DNA of 12,091 bases, taken from positions 1 to 12,091 of the forward strand of contig MU858415.1 in assembly GCA_033297075.1 (NCBI GenBank). Direction: 5' to 3'. This stretch comes from Rhypophila decipiens (Eukaryota; Ascomycota; Sordariomycetes; Sordariales; Naviculisporaceae). Below are positions 9,440 through 12,091 of this stretch, piece after piece (positions within the stretch are counted from its first letter, which is position 1; the number at the start of each line of letters is the position of its first letter). Under the pieces are notes generated by a model that saw only the letters and a list, made by a program, of their open reading frames with translations, made no database searches and had not been told where the DNA came from. A program made the translations under genes and the position numbers.

Positions 9440-9683
9440 TGTGACAAATCCATCAAACTTAGAACCACACCACTAGTATAAGCCATTTGGACCCTTTTAC
9501 AAAAGAATTCTGGAATTCCAGGTCTAACTAACCTTGGAATAACGTGTGTTATATACAACTGTCACGGAGACTGTATACAACACACAGTATTCGAACCGTT
9601 GTGCAACCTTCGAATTCTGACTTCCTTTTGGAACGGTTGGTTTCTTAATTAGTGGTGTGGTTCTGGGTAGCCAATCGTCACAA
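9440..9683. repeat. Imperfect long palindrome (foldback or MITE-like)
   Basis: Nested inverted repeats share nearly one centre (9561-9565). TTGTGAC 9440-9446 pairs with 9677-9683. AGAACCACACCACTA 9462-9476 pairs perfectly with 9650-9664. GAATTC 9513-9518 pairs with 9612-9617. A 14-nt arm at 9544-9557 (GTGTGTTATATACA) pairs with 9572-9585, with one mismatch and a 14-nt loop. Sequences between these pairs also match partly, for example the GAATA words beside the inner arm. A non-autonomous foldback/MITE or a decayed inverted duplication would explain it. No clear target-site duplication was found. Confidence 0.7.
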
Positions 9684-9814
9684 CAGCCACCGTGACTTAC
9701 CGTCATTTTTCTCCTCACGCCAAGACGTACAACTGCTCACTTTTACCGCCTTAATCTACGTCTTGCTGGTGCGCCTCCGTGGCTGACTCTTGTGGCGGCC
9801 CTAGCCTCTGACAC

Positions 9815-9900
9815 CATCAGGGTCAGCCATCCAGGTCAGCCATCCAGGTCACCCATTTCAGCGGCACTATTTCAGTGTCACTTGTTTCAACGTCAGCTAT
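9815..9900 (+). repeat. Second block of the CAGGGTCAGCCA minisatellite
   Basis: About six degenerate 13-14 bp units lie in a row: CAGGGTCAGCCAT, CCAGGTCAGCCAT, CCAGGTCACCCAT, TTCAGCGGCACTAT, TTCAGTGTCACTTG and TTTCAACGTCAGCTA. The core (CAGGGTCAGCCA) is the same as in the array at 4563-4763 and has the same orientation. Copies decay toward the right. The two blocks lie about 5 kb apart and flank the NLR gene. Confidence 0.7.
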
Positions 9901-10507
9901 AATAGCTTTCGATATCCCTGATTGAAATGAATTCGCTGGATTGTACTTTTGTTAAGCCCCTTGCCAGAACCAGTTTGACCAGAATGTTCAAACTGTAACA
10001 GATGCGAGCGCTTCAGCACCAGACCCCCGCAGCACCGGCGCGGACAACGGTTCCAAGCGATGGCGGAAGGGAGTCCACACATGTTTTGGCATGTGTGAGA
10101 GGAAAACCGTGCCCTTACGGGTCGGGTGAATAACCGGTACCGATAATTGAGAGAACACATCAGTGACTGAGCCTGTAAATACAAAAGAAGAAGACCTCCC
10201 GGTTTTCGATGGAGGGGGTTTCAAATAGCCGACTCCAGTTCTAGCTTCCTTGCTGGGTTGTACATTGGTAATCTTCCCGCGTCCATCAGCCAGCTCAGGG
10301 TCTTTCTCGTTAGCCGTGCAGCTGGAGGACTAATGCCCTGCAAGACAGAGTAAAAGTCCTGTCGAGTCCGAATGTCTGTTTTTCCTGGCCGCTCACATGG
10401 ACAATTCTTGCTTAGGGGTGCGTGGGTCATTCAGCCACATATCATGCGCTCTGCAGAGGCTATATCCTGGAGCCTGGGCAAATACAACCTGTCGAGGTCC
10501 CCTCACA
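9901..10507. other. Stretch without a recognisable gene (possible decayed recombinase 3' end)
   Basis: Minus-strand open frames at 10221-10430 (contains DFYSVLQGISPPAARLTRKT) and 9897-10224 show no motif I can assign. Since the DUF3435 relic reads toward this region, they may be frameshifted remains of its C-terminal part, but I cannot align them. A short perfect inverted repeat, CACATG/CATGTG, lies around 10078-10098. Confidence 0.3.
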
Positions 10508-11150
10508 AGGCGCTCTGGGATCGACGTAACGGCTCATATGCGTCGCAGCGCTCATCAGCTCTTTTTAAGATGGCCGTCCGATAAACGCGGCGATAGTTTC
10601 GCATTGAACCTGTTGGTTGATATACGCTTGGTAGATACCAGCATTCTTGTGATTCATCACTTGTTGGAGCTGTCCTTGTGTTGCAACGGCTGGTAGAATG
10701 AGCAATAATTTCTTAGTGAGAAGGGAAACTAAGGGTCACGAACCTTCCACGGCTTCTCCTGATCCACGCCGAATCATCTAAGATGTTAATATTTGCATGA
10801 AGCCTGAGACAATACCAAGCCGTTGCAAATATCTTATGTAGGTCTGATAGCGAATTGGCTGAGTTGGGGATGTTCCTATATTGCCAGATGTGCTCTCGGG
10901 TCGTCGGAATACCGGAATGTCTAAAACATCCTCGCTCCAATCGAACTCCAAGGAATGGCGGGCTGGTGGAACTCTGATCTTGTAGATATCCTCAACTGAC
11001 GATATCTCGGCCTTAAAGGCTTGATCCAGAATCGCGAGTGTTACCATTAAGATGGTACCGTCAAATATCAGATCATCGACTTCATACATTATAAATGTCT
11101 TTCTATACTGGTGTTAGACTATTCAAAGTTAAAGAAGGGTAGACATACGG
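10508..11150 (-). pseudogene. DUF3435 tyrosine recombinase (Starship-captain type), broken
   Basis: Reading the minus strand from 11102, the frame gives TFIMYEVDDLIFDGTIL, then IYKIRVPPARHSLEFDW, LDIPVFRRPE, TSPTQPIRYQTYIRYLQRLG and ILTS, typical of the DUF3435 catalytic region. A TAG (10780-10778) follows where family members have Tyr in their (T/P)-Y-x-x-R-R box. IRRGSGEAVE then continues. A 54-bp intron (10743-10690, GTTCGT...ACCAG) keeps frame. Next come QLQQVMNHKNAGIYQAYINQ, with the nucleophile Tyr at 10624-10622, AAFIGRPS, a second stop TAA (10567-10565), and HMSRYVDPRAP. Another small intron (11148-11103, GTATGT, CTAAC, TATAG) precedes the first exon piece. The N-terminal half, with the first catalytic Arg, is absent from the window because an LTR abuts the gene. 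Captains are site-specific recombinases that move giant Starship elements. This copy is dead. Confidence 0.75.
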
Positions 11151-11153
11151 TAT

Positions 11154-11401
11154 TAGTCACGGCGAGCAGGCAAATAAGAGACAAAGCTACTAATAGCCCT
11201 ACTGTATTGTAGTTATTCTAAGTTGAAGAAGAAAAGGGGAAAGGATCAAGCAACGCGAAGATTGCGCGGTGTTGTAGTGCGTGCCGAAGGCGGTGAATAC
11301 GGCAGAAAGTGGTGGTGGGGTAAGTGGGCTAATCGATAAGCCATGGCACAACAACCCCCACATTGCCGAGCCGGCCAGCCGCCGGCCACTTGCCGTCACT
11401 A
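11154..11401 (-). mobile_element. Putative LTR of a Ty3/gypsy element (3' LTR)
   Basis: On the minus strand a segment of about 248 bp starts TAGTGACGGC (11401-11392), directly after a G6 polypurine run. It ends GCCGTGACTA (11163-11154), giving imperfect 10-bp terminal inverted repeats with one mismatch. It lies 3' of the pol frame, where an LTR is expected. The ends are not the canonical TG...CA, so the exact borders are uncertain; an end near 11200 (AATACA) is an alternative. The 5' LTR and the target duplication are outside the window. Confidence 0.45.
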
Positions 11402-11407
11402 CCCCCC
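11402..11407 (-). promoter_or_regulatory. Candidate polypurine tract (plus-strand primer site)
   Basis: GGGGGG on the minus strand immediately precedes the proposed LTR start and lies about 115 nt after the pol stop. This is the usual place for the polypurine primer of reverse transcription. It is short and one base type only. Confidence 0.4.
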
Positions 11408-11415
11408 GGTCAAGA

Positions 11416-11436
11416 AAAGGTTCGCCCCGAACCTTT
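11416..11436. repeat. Short perfect hairpin beside the polypurine tract
   Basis: AAAGGTTCG (11416-11424) and CGAACCTTT (11428-11436) form a 9-bp perfect stem with a three-base CCC loop, between the pol stop and the LTR. It may be a structural element of the retroelement RNA or chance; there is no known role I can name. Confidence 0.5.
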
Positions 11437-11521
11437 GAAGAAAAGAAAAAAAATGCACGGCGATCTGTACAGGATTTGAACAAAGCGGTTCCCCAGATCG
11501 GCTTATAATCATACACTGTCA

Positions 11522-12091
11522 TCACATCCTCCTCTTAGAGCGACGCAATATCCGCCCCTCTGCTTCCGGAATATCGTCCTCCTCGTGTTCCGGTGAGACT
11601 CCGTCGTTGGCAGCAGCGATCAGCCACTGCTTCAGGCGCTTCGGCGGCCCAGCTGCGCTTGGATTCGCTGAATGGAAGTCTTCGAGCAGTCTTGGAGAGT
11701 TGCGGAGATTTCCTGCAGGATACCACTCGTCATCCGCTTCCCATCCTCGCCACTGTACTTGGTACTGCAACTTCCGATAGTAAGTACGAGAAGAGAGGAT
11801 CTTCTCGACTTCCCATTCATCGTGAGCGTTGCCGTCATCGTCCACGAGGACGTCCGCATCGGGCTGCTCAGCCTCTTGTCCTGGAAGCGGATTGTTCGGA
11901 TATAGGCGCAAACGATCTGCGTGGAATGTTCGTGAACCCCGCCATTTGTCGGGCACTTTCAGCGTGAACGTATTCCCGTCGCGACTCTCGATTTCATAGT
12001 GTTGTCTGGTGAGCGGGAAATCGAGCTTGACACTCGGTCGGTCTGTGGCGTAAACCTTCTTGACAATGAAGACCCTGTCGCCGACGTCGAA
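11522..12091 (-). CDS. Ty3/gypsy chromovirus Pol, C-terminal part (integrase C-domain plus chromodomain), partial
   Basis: An open frame enters from the right edge (first codon at 12091) and ends at TGA 11524-11522, leaving 189 residues. Residues 1-65 resemble the integrase C-terminal module: FDVGDRVFIVKK, then TFTLKVPDKW and TFHADRLRLYPNN. After an acidic linker, a chromodomain spans about 92-145 with EWEVEKIL, QYQVQWRGW and DEWYP, keeping the aromatic positions (W93, W of VQWRGW, W of DEWYP) expected for a methyl-lysine cage. It ends in a basic tail RRSKRRM. In fungal chromoviruses this domain steers integration to heterochromatin marked by methylated H3K9. No stops or frameshifts occur in the visible part, so the copy may be fairly young. 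Reverse transcriptase and the integrase core should lie to the right. Confidence 0.85.
   Translation of the reverse strand, partial: FDVGDRVFIVKKVYATDRPSVKLDFPLTRQHYEIESRDGNTFTLKVPDKWRGSRTFHADRLRLYPNNPLPGQEAEQPDADVLVDDDGNAHDEWEVEKILSSRTYYRKLQYQVQWRGWEADDEWYPAGNLRNSPRLLEDFHSANPSAAGPPKRLKQWLIAAANDGVSPEHEEDDIPEAEGRILRRSKRRM

Noticed and set aside
11199..11525. 108-codon minus-strand frame after the Pol stop
   Set aside because: It covers the polypurine run and the proposed LTR. It is probably untranslated retroelement sequence rather than a gene.

Overview
The window looks like an accessory, transposon-rich stretch of a filamentous ascomycete (Pezizomycotina) genome. The evidence is short spliceosomal introns of about 46-66 bp with GTATGT/GTAAGG-type donors and CTAAC/CTAAT-like branch points, a HET-NACHT-WD40 gene, a DUF3435-type tyrosine recombinase relic and a chromodomain Ty3/gypsy retrotransposon. 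I cannot name the species.

Left part (1-2950): no intact gene is recognisable. There is a short open frame running off the left edge (3-134), a coding-like relic with an internal stop (542-733), and AT-rich or purine-rich spacer. At 2958-4037 lies a small secreted, Ser/Thr-rich, Cys-rich protein gene with TATA box, signal peptide and two introns. It carries a stop inside the signal peptide and a second stop at the exon 2/3 junction, so it looks like a recent pseudogene. Next to it, on the minus strand, is the 3' end of a Ulp1-like (C48) cysteine peptidase relic (4136-4499), followed by a 13-15 bp minisatellite (4563-4763).

Centre (5352-8938): the one intact large gene, a NOD-like receptor of the HET-NACHT-WD40 (HNWD) class, related to the Podospora HET-E/HET-D/HET-R incompatibility proteins. 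A 50-bp intron at 7614-7663 joins the HET-NACHT part to the WD40 part and gives a predicted protein of 1178 residues. Its six full plus one partial 126-bp WD repeats are almost identical and differ mostly at a handful of amino-acid-changing codons, the mark of a self-diversifying recognition array.

Right part (8939-12091): a 244-bp imperfect palindrome (9440-9683), a second block of the same minisatellite motif (9815-9900), then a broken DUF3435 tyrosine recombinase (Starship-captain type) on the minus strand (10508-11150). Its 5' side is cut off by a Ty3/gypsy element whose putative LTR (11154-11401) and integrase/chromodomain 3' end (11522-12091) run off the right edge.

Taken together, an intact allorecognition NLR sits downstream of a dead captain-type recombinase, among relics of several other elements. 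The arrangement is compatible with NLR cargo of a decayed Starship-like element, but that is inference. Nothing here shows the element's borders.
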